DNA of 8,240 nt from Anaerolineae bacterium. GTDB lineage: Bacteria > Chloroflexota > Anaerolineae > Anaerolineales > Villigracilaceae. The stretch spans positions 4,216 through 12,455 of the forward strand of contig PLNY01000444.1 in assembly GCA_003141915.1 (NCBI GenBank), given 5' to 3'. A program made the translations under genes and the position numbers. The notes under the pieces are model-generated. The model ran no database searches. It was not told where the DNA came from and saw only the letters and a list, made by a program, of their open reading frames with translations. Shown one piece after another: positions 1 to 7,868 of the stretch. Every line of letters begins with the position of its first letter. The stretch's first letter is position 1.

Positions 1-1814
1 CGGATTTGGTGCGGATCGGGGTTGGCAAGCAACGCCTGCCATTCCGGTTTGGGCACATACCATGTGACGGAGGAATCCGTCGCGCGGCCAAAGATGGTCG
101 GACCTTGATACATGGAAGGATCAAGCACCAAACTTCCAGGCTTTAATGTATTCCAATATTTATTCGTCACCTTTACATCCAGATCGCTGATGAATGTAGT
201 GGTAACCGGTTTTTGAATCGAAATCAATTGGATACCGAACAACATCAAGCCCGCAAAGATCGTAATCAATCCGCCAACCACCAACGCACCGCGCCAAGCG
301 TCGCTCTTTTTGCGCGCCCATATCCAAAACAACGGAACCGCGTAAAGCGTGCAGGCAAATAAACGTCCATCTAACAAACGCGGCGTAGCAGTGTAAAGCG
401 GGCCTTTGAACGCCACAAACAACGATGGCACACTCCATGCAAACGTTCCGATCAATGCGGCTTCAACCCAATTCTGCGCGCGCAGCGTTTTCCATCCCCA
501 AACGATGACCAATGGCAGCGCAAGAATGATCGGTCCGATTTCCGTCAAGGCCACAATCAATTGCGAGAAATTGAATAAGGATAAAGCGCCAAAGTGAGCG
601 GAGATGACGGACGGAGGCCAGACGAGGTTTGGAGTCGCATCGAAGTACGAGCCGCCGCTTCCGGGTCCGGACGTGAAGCGGGCGCGTACGATTTCAGTGA
701 ACATCCCGCCTTGAATAATCGCCGCCAAACCAACCGGCACAAGGACAATGATCCAGCGCAATAGACTGGACGGCAATTTCCATGAACGGCGCGAAATCAT
801 CCAAACGATCACTGCAAGAACAAAGCCAAGCCCGATCAATCCAAACATCACTTCATTTGCCAACGCCAGCGATGAAAATAATATAAACGTAATCACGCCC
901 GCAAATGGATTCCGCCAACGCTGTGCGGTGAGTAGCAAAAGCAAAACGATGACAAAGGCCATACCGGAGATTCCGGTAAAACCATTCATCACATACGATT
1001 GAAAGATGCCGCTGTGAAACGCAAACGGAAATGGAATGGGGCCATTGCCGTCGATCTTCCAATTCGAAAGCATGGCGCGCATGAGATCGGGCGCGGTCAC
1101 GTTTGCAGAACCGATGAGCGTGATTTGATTCGAGATGATCTGCAGGATGGGTTGAGGCAATAATAATAACAGCCAGCGCGCTCCGCCTGCGAACATCAAC
1201 ATCACGCTCGTCAACACGGAAGCGACACTATTGTGAGTCATGCGATGTGCCCACAGCCACGCTAGCATCAATGGCAATGCAATGATCAATCCGCGCGAGG
1301 CATCCAGCGCGGTCCATGGGAACATGTTTCCAAGCCGCATGAACTGAGCCGCGAATAAGAGTAATAAATAATGATAGTTAAAGCTGAAATGCGGATCGAG
1401 CGCGAAATGTGGAGGAATATCGCCGGTTGCCATTAGGGAAATGGTGGGAAGGTTTTGATAATCGTCGAAGAGCGCCAGTCCGCGCCCGATGGAGATAAAG
1501 AGAATCGTCAGCAAAAAAAGAATCAGCCATGGGCTGAGCGAAAAAGAAAAATTGATCTTGACGCTTTTGCGTTTCATCAGAATGACTGCAATCAAGCCGC
1601 CCAGCAATGTCAACACTGCGGCGAGCCAGAATGCAATCACAACAGGCATCGTATGAGCCAAAACATTGGCAAGCCATGATTCAGCGACAAGCCCGATGCC
1701 CAACCCAATCATCGCGGTTTCATCGCGGCGAAGACGAAACAAGCTGGCGGCCAACAACCATCCGCCGACGATCCATAGCAAAGCCCACAAAACCAATGAA
1801 AGGAATCCGTTCAT
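1..1814 (-). CDS. Large polytopic GT-C-like membrane protein, C-terminus cut by window edge
   Basis: The frame opens with ATG at 1814 and stays free of stops for 604 codons to the left edge, so the C-terminus is missing. The product is very hydrophobic, with roughly 12 to 14 membrane segments (for example near 5-27, 57-80, 93-115, 172-190, 281-297, 322-341, 415-440, 508-533), then a probable extracytoplasmic part from about residue 535. The first long outer loop carries an acidic pair, D117-D118 in LFDDYQN, followed by an aromatic stretch FSFNYHYL (144-150 region). An acidic motif in the first outer loop is a hallmark of GT-C fold glycosyltransferases that use polyprenyl-phosphate sugars, so such a role is inferred. 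The ATG overlaps the stop of the upstream gene as ATGA; the Shine-Dalgarno is weak, so translation is probably coupled. It shows no obvious resemblance to its 784-residue neighbour beyond general architecture. Function and substrate are unknown; another membrane role is possible. Confidence 0.82.
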   Translation of the reverse strand, partial: MNGFLSLVLWALLWIVGGWLLAASLFRLRRDETAMIGLGIGLVAESWLANVLAHTMPVVIAFWLAAVLTLLGGLIAVILMKRKSVKINFSFSLSPWLILFLLTILFISIGRGLALFDDYQNLPTISLMATGDIPPHFALDPHFSFNYHYLLLLFAAQFMRLGNMFPWTALDASRGLIIALPLMLAWLWAHRMTHNSVASVLTSVMLMFAGGARWLLLLLPQPILQIISNQITLIGSANVTAPDLMRAMLSNWKIDGNGPIPFPFAFHSGIFQSYVMNGFTGISGMAFVIVLLLLLTAQRWRNPFAGVITFILFSSLALANEVMFGLIGLGFVLAVIVWMISRRSWKLPSSLLRWIIVLVPVGLAAIIQGGMFTEIVRARFTSGPGSGGSYFDATPNLVWPPSVISAHFGALSLFNFSQLIVALTEIGPIILALPLVIVWGWKTLRAQNWVEAALIGTFAWSVPSLFVAFKGPLYTATPRLLDGRLFACTLYAVPLFWIWARKKSDAWRGALVVGGLITIFAGLMLFGIQLISIQKPVTTTFISDLDVKVTNKYWNTLKPGSLVLDPSMYQGPTIFGRATDSSVTWYVPKPEWQALLANPDPHQI

Positions 1815-4165
1815 TTGAGAAACTTTTGGCAGCCGGATACATCCTGACGCGGGACAAGCAATTGCACATTGATATTATCGTACGTTGCCAATGGCTGATA
1901 GAAACAAAGCGTCGGCTTCGAGACCCAATCCACCCAATCGTTATTCTCGTCCGAAAAAGCGCCGCTGGTGCGCCGCAGTCGAAGCACTTCGATTACGATC
2001 AGGCTAAACCGTTTATTGGCCAGGTCCTGATAATAATTTTGGAAATACGCCGCGTTGCCTCCCATGGCTTGATCCATCATATATTTCTTTTCATAATCCG
2101 GCACGAACGGAATCCGATTCACATAATTAAACGTCAGCAGTTGGCGCTGATCCACCATCAGTACCAATCCCTGCTGGCTGGCATGAGAAATATAGCTATT
2201 AATATCCGCTAATTCTTGCTGCATATCCTGTGGATTGGGCAAATTCATAGTGGGATCATAAGCTGAACCACGCGGGAACGGAGTGAAGGAGTAAATCGGT
2301 AGAAAGATGGCCAAACACAACACGATTTGAAGCCAAACAGGCCAGGCGGTCACGGAAATATTATTGGAGCGCAAAAAATTGTACAAGCCAAGCGTGAAGA
2401 CAAGCACCAATGTCATCAGATACATGTCCAAGTTATGGAGATCGCCTCCGCCGCCGATCTTGGAGCTGACGATCAGACCGGCGATAAAGAAACCGGTCAA
2501 GCCGATCCCAATGGCGAGCAATTGCAGCCAGTCCAATTGCCAGCGACCGGAAGCGATCCACCAGATCAAAATCGCGACCAAAGGGCCGCTATAAAGTACG
2601 GCAGTTAGAAAGACGCCCAGTGGAAGCGTTGGATTGGGTAACAGGCGATACCAAAGTAATGATTGATGGAACGTAAGATTCGTTACCGCGCCTGCGGAAA
2701 ATGCGGATTGATAGCCAACGATCAAGCCGGGTAATAAACCGGCCAGAGCCAAAAGAGTCGTCGGAACAATGCGCCGGATAAAGGGTCCGGGACGAGGCGG
2801 ATAATACAAAATCAAGTCAATCAAAATGGCCCAACCCGCCGTTACCGGAATCCAAGTCCAGCGGCTCAATCCCACATAGATGCTGGCTACCGCGATCGAA
2901 ACCGCGCGCAACCAAAAAGATCGGGAGGACATAAACGCAAAGACAATAATCGCGGCCAGCATGAACGGGGGATGAAGAGGAGCCTCAATGATGAAAAACA
3001 ATGTCAACCACAAAACAAAAACGGAGCGGAGATAAACATTATTTATTTTTCTTGCCAGGATCCATGCCGCCAAAAAAGGAAAAGCGACTCCAAGGATAAC
3101 ATCCCATAGACGAAGGAACTCAATGGACAAACCCGGAAAAAGAAAAAGCGATCCCATTAAAACATAAGAGCCTGGAGAACCATAAGGATTGACGATCGTT
3201 CCGGAATAATTGTAAAGATGCTGACCGAACAGCAGAGAGTCTTCGTAAATGCGATCTCCCTCCGACCAGCCAATGGAAAACGGATACGCGGTTACGGATA
3301 GGGACGCCTGTACCAAAGCCGATATCAATGCCAATGCAAAAGCGCTGATCAATAATGTTTTGGCTGAAATTAAATGATCGCCATTTTTATTCAACATGAT
3401 AGCAGCCAGAATCAATTCGATCAGGAGGAACGAAAAGCGTATATTAGGATTGGTGACATAAACTCTGGCGCCGGCCAACCCATAAAATAACACGGGACCG
3501 CACAGCGCCAACGCGACGATCAGCCAGCGCGGCCAGCCCAGCCGGTTGCGGAACGCGACCAAACCCTTAACAAACTTTTGGCCCGAGGAGAAAAAAAAGT
3601 AGACGGCCAAAAGCACAAGGATTAAATAGCCAAGGAGTACTGCGAGACGATAAACTAACGCCTGTGTAAAAAGAAGGCGCATTTCCAGAACGATGCGCGG
3701 AAAAAGAAACAAGCTGAGTGCAAAGATAAATTCTTCCCAACTGTTGAAAGGTCGGCGGTGAGGCGAAACCAGCATAACGATCCATGCCGTGAGGCCAAGG
3801 GAAAAGATCAATTGCAGCCACGGACCAGTCAGCACAAATTGCCACGGTGAGTAAAGATAGAACCAGACAACGGATAGAATTAACGCGGCGGCTCCCAGCC
3901 AGCGCATCCAGCCTAAACGCTCAAGCCATTTTGCGATACTTTTCAAAAGGGAAGAGTCAAAGAAGCAAAAGACAAGGACAAGGAATCCTAAAATCAAAAG
4001 GGCGATGTAAGCGAGGATGGTCAACAGACCTTCGATGGAAAGAAGCGTTCCCCAATCCTGCTGGATATTGAAAACGATGAGTATCTCAACGATGGCTGAA
4101 AGCGCGGAAAAGACGAGTCCTGTTAAGAAAAACCAGCGAGTGGAATTCTTTGATAAATTGATCAT
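1811..4165 (-). CDS. 784-residue GT-C-like glycosyltransferase-type membrane protein with duplicated N-terminal module and soluble C-terminal tail
   Basis: Complete gene with ATG at 4165, a good GAAAGG Shine-Dalgarno and TGA at 1813-1811; both ends overlap neighbours by 4 nt. About 20 hydrophobic segments cover residues 10-626. The likely GT-C core begins near 215: a membrane helix leads to the outer loop GWSEGDRIYEDS (299-310), rich in acidic residues (E302, D304, E308, D309), followed by NPYGSPGSY (326-334), resembling the acidic and proline-containing loops of GT39/ArnT-like enzymes. A glycine-rich SKIGGGGDLHN stretch lies at 568-578. The first 210 residues are an extra membrane module; residues 59-132 and 178-258 look like copies of each other (both contain RLGWxRWL). 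Residues 631-784 form a soluble, probably extracytoplasmic tail whose last ~120 residues match the partial protein at the right edge. Inferred role: transfer of a lipid-linked sugar outside the cytoplasmic membrane; donor and acceptor are unknown. Confidence 0.88.
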   Translation of the reverse strand: MINLSKNSTRWFFLTGLVFSALSAIVEILIVFNIQQDWGTLLSIEGLLTILAYIALLILGFLVLVFCFFDSSLLKSIAKWLERLGWMRWLGAAALILSVVWFYLYSPWQFVLTGPWLQLIFSLGLTAWIVMLVSPHRRPFNSWEEFIFALSLFLFPRIVLEMRLLFTQALVYRLAVLLGYLILVLLAVYFFFSSGQKFVKGLVAFRNRLGWPRWLIVALALCGPVLFYGLAGARVYVTNPNIRFSFLLIELILAAIMLNKNGDHLISAKTLLISAFALALISALVQASLSVTAYPFSIGWSEGDRIYEDSLLFGQHLYNYSGTIVNPYGSPGSYVLMGSLFLFPGLSIEFLRLWDVILGVAFPFLAAWILARKINNVYLRSVFVLWLTLFFIIEAPLHPPFMLAAIIVFAFMSSRSFWLRAVSIAVASIYVGLSRWTWIPVTAGWAILIDLILYYPPRPGPFIRRIVPTTLLALAGLLPGLIVGYQSAFSAGAVTNLTFHQSLLWYRLLPNPTLPLGVFLTAVLYSGPLVAILIWWIASGRWQLDWLQLLAIGIGLTGFFIAGLIVSSKIGGGGDLHNLDMYLMTLVLVFTLGLYNFLRSNNISVTAWPVWLQIVLCLAIFLPIYSFTPFPRGSAYDPTMNLPNPQDMQQELADINSYISHASQQGLVLMVDQRQLLTFNYVNRIPFVPDYEKKYMMDQAMGGNAAYFQNYYQDLANKRFSLIVIEVLRLRRTSGAFSDENNDWVDWVSKPTLCFYQPLATYDNINVQLLVPRQDVSGCQKFLK

Positions 4166-5166
4166 TCCGACCTTTCGTTAGGAGAAATAGATCCAGAATC
4201 TTTCCGATGAAATAAAGCTTGAGAAGGCAAATATAGAAGCAAAACCAGGTTGAATAAATATGAACTGACGCGCAGTCCAACGCTGACAGCAGCCATCTGC
4301 GAAGCAGGAATTCCAAAGAGGCCATATAGATATATCTGGCTGGTTTCTGCCACTCCAAGTCCGCCAAAAACCTGAATCGGAAGCCAGGAGATGAGTTGAA
4401 TCCAGGAATTCACAAAAACGAGAACGGAAGCAGGAACGATCAACGAAAAAGCGCGCAGACTGGCATAAACCCATGCCATAGTCAACGCCATGTAAACCAG
4501 CGAGCAAATTATCGCCGTTTGAATCAGTCTCAATACCATCATGCCGTTCTGTTCAGCAAGGAATTGTAATACTTCAAGGCCGCGCTGAGTGAATGAAAAG
4601 CGCTCCAATTGCAAGCGGTCCGCCAGCGTGCGGATTGCTTCGACAAATTTTTGTCGCAGGACGATCAATGCGACAAACGCTCCGATTGCCAGCGGAATAA
4701 CAATGAGAACAGTGAGCGTTGCAATTCCCAGGCCGGAGATGCTATTCCGTAACAAGAAACCGGCAACCAACAACATGAACCATACAACCACCAAGTCGCC
4801 GATCTTCGCAATGACGAAGGTTGCCGATGCTCTTCGCAGTCTGACCCCTTCATCTACCGTGAACATGGTTAGGTATGAAGCGATGCCTGCCCCTGTCGCA
4901 ATAAAATTCGTGATCGCGTTTTGTACGACGACAATCGAAAGCACACGCGGATAAGGCGCCTGCCTGCCGGACAATATATAGTATTGCATGGCTTTCATCA
5001 TCGTCATCAAAAAGAACAGCACAAAACTGATAACAAGCCATAAAAAAGAAACGCGCCTGAATAAATCAATAATATCATTTACGCTGGTTTTGGAAAAAAC
5101 AAACCAGACCAGCAGTACGGCAAGGATATACTTGAAAATATTCCAGATACGTTTGGATAAAGACAT
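4162..5166 (-). CDS. UPF0104 / LPG_synthase_TM family membrane protein (YbhN/AglD-like)
   Basis: The ATG at 5166 gives 334 residues beginning MSLSKR, a short basic head before the first membrane helix (about 9-25). An in-frame TTG at 5184 would add six residues; neither start has a strong Shine-Dalgarno, and I prefer the ATG. About eight hydrophobic segments follow, with a cytoplasmic linker around 171-205. The motif QVFGGLGVAETSQIYLYGL (265-283), preceded by P263, matches the conserved GG-G-x-x-E block near the C-terminal end of the PF03706 family; the N-terminal block NAITNFIATGAGIASYLTMF (83-102) fits the other conserved region. Members include the transmembrane part of lysylphosphatidylglycerol synthase MprF and proteins found beside polyprenol-linked glycan genes, where flippase or sugar-lipid roles have been proposed. 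No soluble aminoacyl-transferase domain is present, so it is not a full MprF. The stop overlaps the next ATG by 4 nt. The family call is firm, the biochemical role is not. Confidence 0.9.
   Translation of the reverse strand: MSLSKRIWNIFKYILAVLLVWFVFSKTSVNDIIDLFRRVSFLWLVISFVLFFLMTMMKAMQYYILSGRQAPYPRVLSIVVVQNAITNFIATGAGIASYLTMFTVDEGVRLRRASATFVIAKIGDLVVVWFMLLVAGFLLRNSISGLGIATLTVLIVIPLAIGAFVALIVLRQKFVEAIRTLADRLQLERFSFTQRGLEVLQFLAEQNGMMVLRLIQTAIICSLVYMALTMAWVYASLRAFSLIVPASVLVFVNSWIQLISWLPIQVFGGLGVAETSQIYLYGLFGIPASQMAAVSVGLRVSSYLFNLVLLLYLPSQALFHRKDSGSISPNERSE
4171..4176 (-). promoter_or_regulatory. Shine-Dalgarno GAAAGG for the 784-residue membrane protein
   Basis: On the minus strand GAAAGG lies 5 nt before the ATG at 4165, inside the 3' end of the UPF0104 gene. 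It supports the ATGA-overlap start and suggests independent initiation or re-initiation by terminating ribosomes. Confidence 0.6.
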
Positions 5167-5241
5167 ACCATATATCTCAGGCAAAGTTTTTTCACTCTGT
5201 AGAAAATGACAAGTGGTATTAAAGTGATTGATTGACGATTA
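5167..5241 (-). promoter_or_regulatory. Only notable intergenic gap in the row, with a weak candidate internal promoter
   Basis: This 75-nt gap separates the second methyltransferase from the UPF0104 gene; the other complete junctions are 21 nt or less, or overlap. Reading the minus strand, TTTAAT (5223-5218) resembles a -10 box and CTGATA (5245-5240, overlapping the preceding stop codon) resembles a -35 box, with 16 nt between them. These are modest matches (5/6 and 4/6). I found no clear stem-loop followed by a T run, so no terminator is called. The region is AT-rich and may simply be a spacer within the same transcript. Confidence 0.22.
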
Positions 5242-5994
5242 TCAGCCGCGCCGTTCCGCCAATATCGTCACTGGCGATCCCATCAAGCGCAACAAACCCA
5301 TGACTGCAAACGTGCGTTCTGCATTTGCGGTAAAGCGAGGCGAAGCTATTAATTTATGAAATGCAATCGGCAATACAAATTGGCGGTGTGATTTTGTGAT
5401 TTCAAAGCCGTTTGAATGTAATGCCGAGCGCACCGAGCCGGTACGAATTACATGATACGCCTCCACGCGGCGGCCGGCAAGCTGGGCCGCCTTCCGCGTG
5501 ATCGTTTGAAGAGCGGCAAAACTGATCGATGGCGGATAATCAAAGATCACGCGTTGACGCGCCACGCGGCACATTTCGGCGATGCAACGACGCCAATCCG
5601 GAGTGTGCATCAACATCCGCAGGCTAACCGCTACATCACAAGATCGATCTGGAAAATCTAATGAGTGCGCATCGCCGCGCAAAAACTTTATATCAAGATT
5701 TGCATCTTCCGCATGCTTCTGTGCTACCTTAAGCATTTCAGCAGAGGCGTCAACGCCTGTCACGTGCGCGCCGCGCTTTGCAATTGCCAAAGCCGCGCGC
5801 CCAGTGCCTGTTCCGATATCAAGAACACTTGCATTATGAACGTCCCCGAGGAAATCAAAAAGAACGCGCTCCTGCATCTCAACAATCAATTGGCCGATGG
5901 GTCCGCCAAAATGCGAATCATCGAATCGCTCGGCGGTCGCGGAATCGGCATAAATGCTGTAGCTATAATGTGGATTGTTTTTAGAACGGCGCAC
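5242..5994 (-). CDS. Class I SAM-dependent methyltransferase (Methyltransf_11/UbiE-like)
   Basis: The product is 250 residues from a GTG start at 5994, one nucleotide after the TAA of the GT4 gene; GAAGAG (6005-6000) lies 5 nt upstream as a plausible Shine-Dalgarno. The N-terminal YSIYADSATAERFDDSHFGG region (12-31) looks like the lead-in helix of UbiE-type enzymes. SAM-binding motif I is LDIGTGTGR (58-66), motif II is VDAS (81-84), and GDAHSLDFPDRSCDVAVS (107-124) holds the acidic loop and the fourth strand. The fold is therefore clear, and the protein should be cytoplasmic. The C-terminal ~100 residues, which usually set substrate specificity, contain no motif I can assign. Context suggests methylation of a sugar or lipid intermediate of the glycan pathway encoded here. 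It has little visible similarity outside the SAM motifs to the methyltransferase at 7143-7847, so the two probably have different targets. Confidence 0.92.
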   Translation of the reverse strand: MRRSKNNPHYSYSIYADSATAERFDDSHFGGPIGQLIVEMQERVLFDFLGDVHNASVLDIGTGTGRAALAIAKRGAHVTGVDASAEMLKVAQKHAEDANLDIKFLRGDAHSLDFPDRSCDVAVSLRMLMHTPDWRRCIAEMCRVARQRVIFDYPPSISFAALQTITRKAAQLAGRRVEAYHVIRTGSVRSALHSNGFEITKSHRQFVLPIAFHKLIASPRFTANAERTFAVMGLLRLMGSPVTILAERRG

Positions 5995-5995
5995 G

Positions 5996-7138
5996 TTATC
6001 TCTTCAAGTTTCCAACAGATCTTTGGAGAATATTCTCGTATCGCTGGGCAACATGGGCCCAGCTAAATGACGATTCGACTCTCTGGCGCGCCGCGCGTCC
6101 CATTTGCTCCCGCATCTGCGCCTCGACCAGGAGCGGCCTCAGCGATTCTCGTAGCGCATCCACATCTTCGGCTGGAACCAGCCTTCCCGTTTCGCCATCT
6201 ACAACCAATTCTTCATTGCCTGCAATTTTAGTTGCGACAACTGGCAAGCCGCTTGCCATGGCTTCCAAGACGGCATTCGGCATACCTTCATGCCTCGATG
6301 GGAATAAAAACAAATTCGCCGCGGCATATTGTTCTTTAATTTGTTCCGATGAAAGCCAGCCCAAAAAGCGGATGCGTTCGTTTATGCCATATTCTTTCGA
6401 CATCGCTTTTAACATCGGCATCTGCGGCCCGTCCCCGGCAATCGTCCAGATCCATTCCAAATCTTTCAACTGCGATAAGGCGCACATCGCCAGGTCAAAA
6501 CCTTTTTGATATACCACGCGTCCCGCCGATAGAATGCGCGGCGGCGACCAATCGCGATTGGGTGTTGTAAATTGCGAGGTATCCACACCGTTGGAGATAA
6601 TAGGAATTGTATAACGCGAATCAAATGCAAGCGCAAGCTTCTGTAAACCATTACTGTTTGCAATGATTGAATCGGCGTTTCCCCAAATCAAATGTAAAAA
6701 CGGCGCGGCCAGTTTATGATAGATGCGAAAATCATAGGGACGAAAGCCGGGCACATCTCCGCCGCGCAAGGAAACAACATAAGGGATTCGATAAAGCCAT
6801 TTCAACAGTAATGCGACTGCACCGGAAGGTAATCCGAAAAAAGCCAAAGTGATATCCGGCTTGAATGGACGGATCAAACTAAAAGTCCGGAAAGAGGCGC
6901 TGAAGATAAATGAAATTTGTTCAAAGGCGTTGGAGCGATCCATCCTGCGGCGCAACGTGGACTGGCGAATGACTTCTACTCCGTCACGCGTTTCCTCAAA
7001 AGGCAAATCATTCCAGTGTGATGTCAGAACCAAAACATCATGACCGCGCTGGACAAGCATACGCGCGATGTTTGAACTGGCATTGCCGGCACCGCCGCCG
7101 ATCGGGGGATATTCACTATTGATGAGCAGAATTTTCAT
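5996..7138 (-). CDS. GT4 family glycosyltransferase (GT-B fold)
   Basis: From ATG at 7138 the product has 380 residues. It begins with the strand MKILLINSEYPP and the glycine loop IGGGAGN (13-19), typical of retaining GT4 enzymes. Further family features are SLRGGDVPGF (123-132), NSNGLQ (161-166), ISNGVDTSQF (181-190) at the domain hinge, GRVVYQKGFDLA (206-217), GDGP (235-238), and the nucleotide-sugar-binding block from FPSRHEGMPNAVLEAMASG (279-297), in which E284 and E292 form the E-x7-E motif; GLPVVATKIAGNEELV follows. The length is normal for the family. The enzyme is expected to act in the cytoplasm, moving a sugar from a nucleotide donor to a lipid or glycan acceptor. The frame is open upstream to 7243, but that extension overlaps the preceding methyltransferase by 101 nt and lacks family features. 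The gap to that gene is 4 nt, and no good Shine-Dalgarno is seen, so coupled translation is likely. Donor sugar cannot be predicted. Confidence 0.95.
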   Translation of the reverse strand: MKILLINSEYPPIGGGAGNASSNIARMLVQRGHDVLVLTSHWNDLPFEETRDGVEVIRQSTLRRRMDRSNAFEQISFIFSASFRTFSLIRPFKPDITLAFFGLPSGAVALLLKWLYRIPYVVSLRGGDVPGFRPYDFRIYHKLAAPFLHLIWGNADSIIANSNGLQKLALAFDSRYTIPIISNGVDTSQFTTPNRDWSPPRILSAGRVVYQKGFDLAMCALSQLKDLEWIWTIAGDGPQMPMLKAMSKEYGINERIRFLGWLSSEQIKEQYAAANLFLFPSRHEGMPNAVLEAMASGLPVVATKIAGNEELVVDGETGRLVPAEDVDALRESLRPLLVEAQMREQMGRAARQRVESSFSWAHVAQRYENILQRSVGNLKR

Positions 7139-7142
7139 CGGA

Positions 7143-7847
7143 TCAAGAATGCTCTTCGGGCTTTTCCAATAGAATCGCGTTAAGGAAACACCAATTGGGA
7201 TAAGCCAGCAGCCGATTATAAAGATTATGCAAGCCAATGACATGGGATGGCCTGATCACAGTCAATACTGAAAGCATCGGGAAAGTTGGAAAGATTCCCC
7301 TGCGCCAACGAATATGGAAATGCTTTTCAAACATTTTCACATATTCGATGATGGGACGATCACCGGGATGCCGGTCAATGCCGGAAGTTCGTACGAGCTT
7401 GCCGGAAAAGAAAAATGAAATGCGCGAGGCGAGATGCGCCAGATTGGGAACGGTGATCAGCGCTTTGGCGCCCGGCTTTAGAATCCGCGCAAATTCAGCA
7501 ACGGCGCGTTCCTGATCCCAATAGGGAAGATGCTCCAGCACATCGAGGCACATCAACACATCCACCGATTCGTCCGCCAGACCGGTTTCGAGAAAACTCC
7601 GCTGAACAATGTATTGGGAGGAATAATTCAAATCCATGCCGTTGATTTGATAACCCCTTTCGCGGTATTCATTGACCAGCACGCCCTCGCCGCAGCCCAT
7701 ATCATAGATGGACGCGCTTTTATCGCACCCATCCAGGAATTTATGGGCGAGCGTCATCTTCTCGAGATAGACCGGCAAATAGGGCCAGTCTTTTCTCAGA
7801 TGGACATGATAATCTCCGCGGTCGGCGTATTCACCAGAACGTTTCAC
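7143..7847 (-). CDS. Class I SAM-dependent methyltransferase (Methyltransf_11/23-like)
   Basis: The product is 234 residues from a GTG start supported by the Shine-Dalgarno GAGGA 5 nt upstream. Motif I is YDMGCGEG (48-55), the acidic end of strand 2 is MDLN (71-74), and the post-motif LMCLDVLEHLPYWDQ (98-111) is the D-V-L-E-H-L block common to methyltransferases found in sugar-modification clusters. ILKPGAKALITVPNLAHLASR (122-142) covers the helix and strand that close the SAM fold. The C-terminal part has a hydrophobic stretch FPMLSVLTVI (189-198) and could touch the membrane or a lipid substrate, but this is speculation. It lies 21 nt downstream of the partial gene at the right edge and 4 nt upstream of the GT4 gene, so it is part of the same row. 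Family membership is secure; the methyl acceptor (sugar, lipid or another group) is unknown. Confidence 0.92.
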   Translation of the reverse strand: MKRSGEYADRGDYHVHLRKDWPYLPVYLEKMTLAHKFLDGCDKSASIYDMGCGEGVLVNEYRERGYQINGMDLNYSSQYIVQRSFLETGLADESVDVLMCLDVLEHLPYWDQERAVAEFARILKPGAKALITVPNLAHLASRISFFFSGKLVRTSGIDRHPGDRPIIEYVKMFEKHFHIRWRRGIFPTFPMLSVLTVIRPSHVIGLHNLYNRLLAYPNWCFLNAILLEKPEEHS

Positions 7848-7852
7848 TATGA

Positions 7853-7857
7853 TCCTC
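7853..7857 (-). promoter_or_regulatory. Shine-Dalgarno GAGGA deciding the GTG start of the methyltransferase at 7847
   Basis: On the minus strand GAGGA is followed by 5 nt and then GTG at 7847-7845. No in-frame ATG gives a comparable N-terminus, so this site supports the GTG start. Confidence 0.65.
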
Positions 7858-7868
7858 GATGGAAAATA

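Noticed and set aside
160..1062. Several short open frames on both strands within the left 1 kb
   Set aside because: All are shadows of the long minus-strand frame 1814-1, which has consistent membrane-protein composition throughout.
1607..2212. 201-residue open frame on the plus strand
   Set aside because: It lies antisense across the junction of two well-supported minus-strand genes, has a low-complexity basic composition typical of a shadow frame and shows no domain motif.
4162..5166. Full MprF lysylphosphatidylglycerol synthase
   Set aside because: Only the membrane domain is present; the soluble C-terminal aminoacyl-transferase domain is missing and the next gene is unrelated to it.
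5167..5241. Rho-independent terminator in the gap before the UPF0104 gene
   Set aside because: A run of A/T bases is present, but I could not find a stable GC-rich stem-loop next to it on the minus strand.
7139..7243. 35-residue N-terminal extension of the GT4 frame
   Set aside because: It overlaps the preceding methyltransferase by 101 nt. The GT4 family begins at the MKILLINSEYPP strand, which matches the ATG at 7138.
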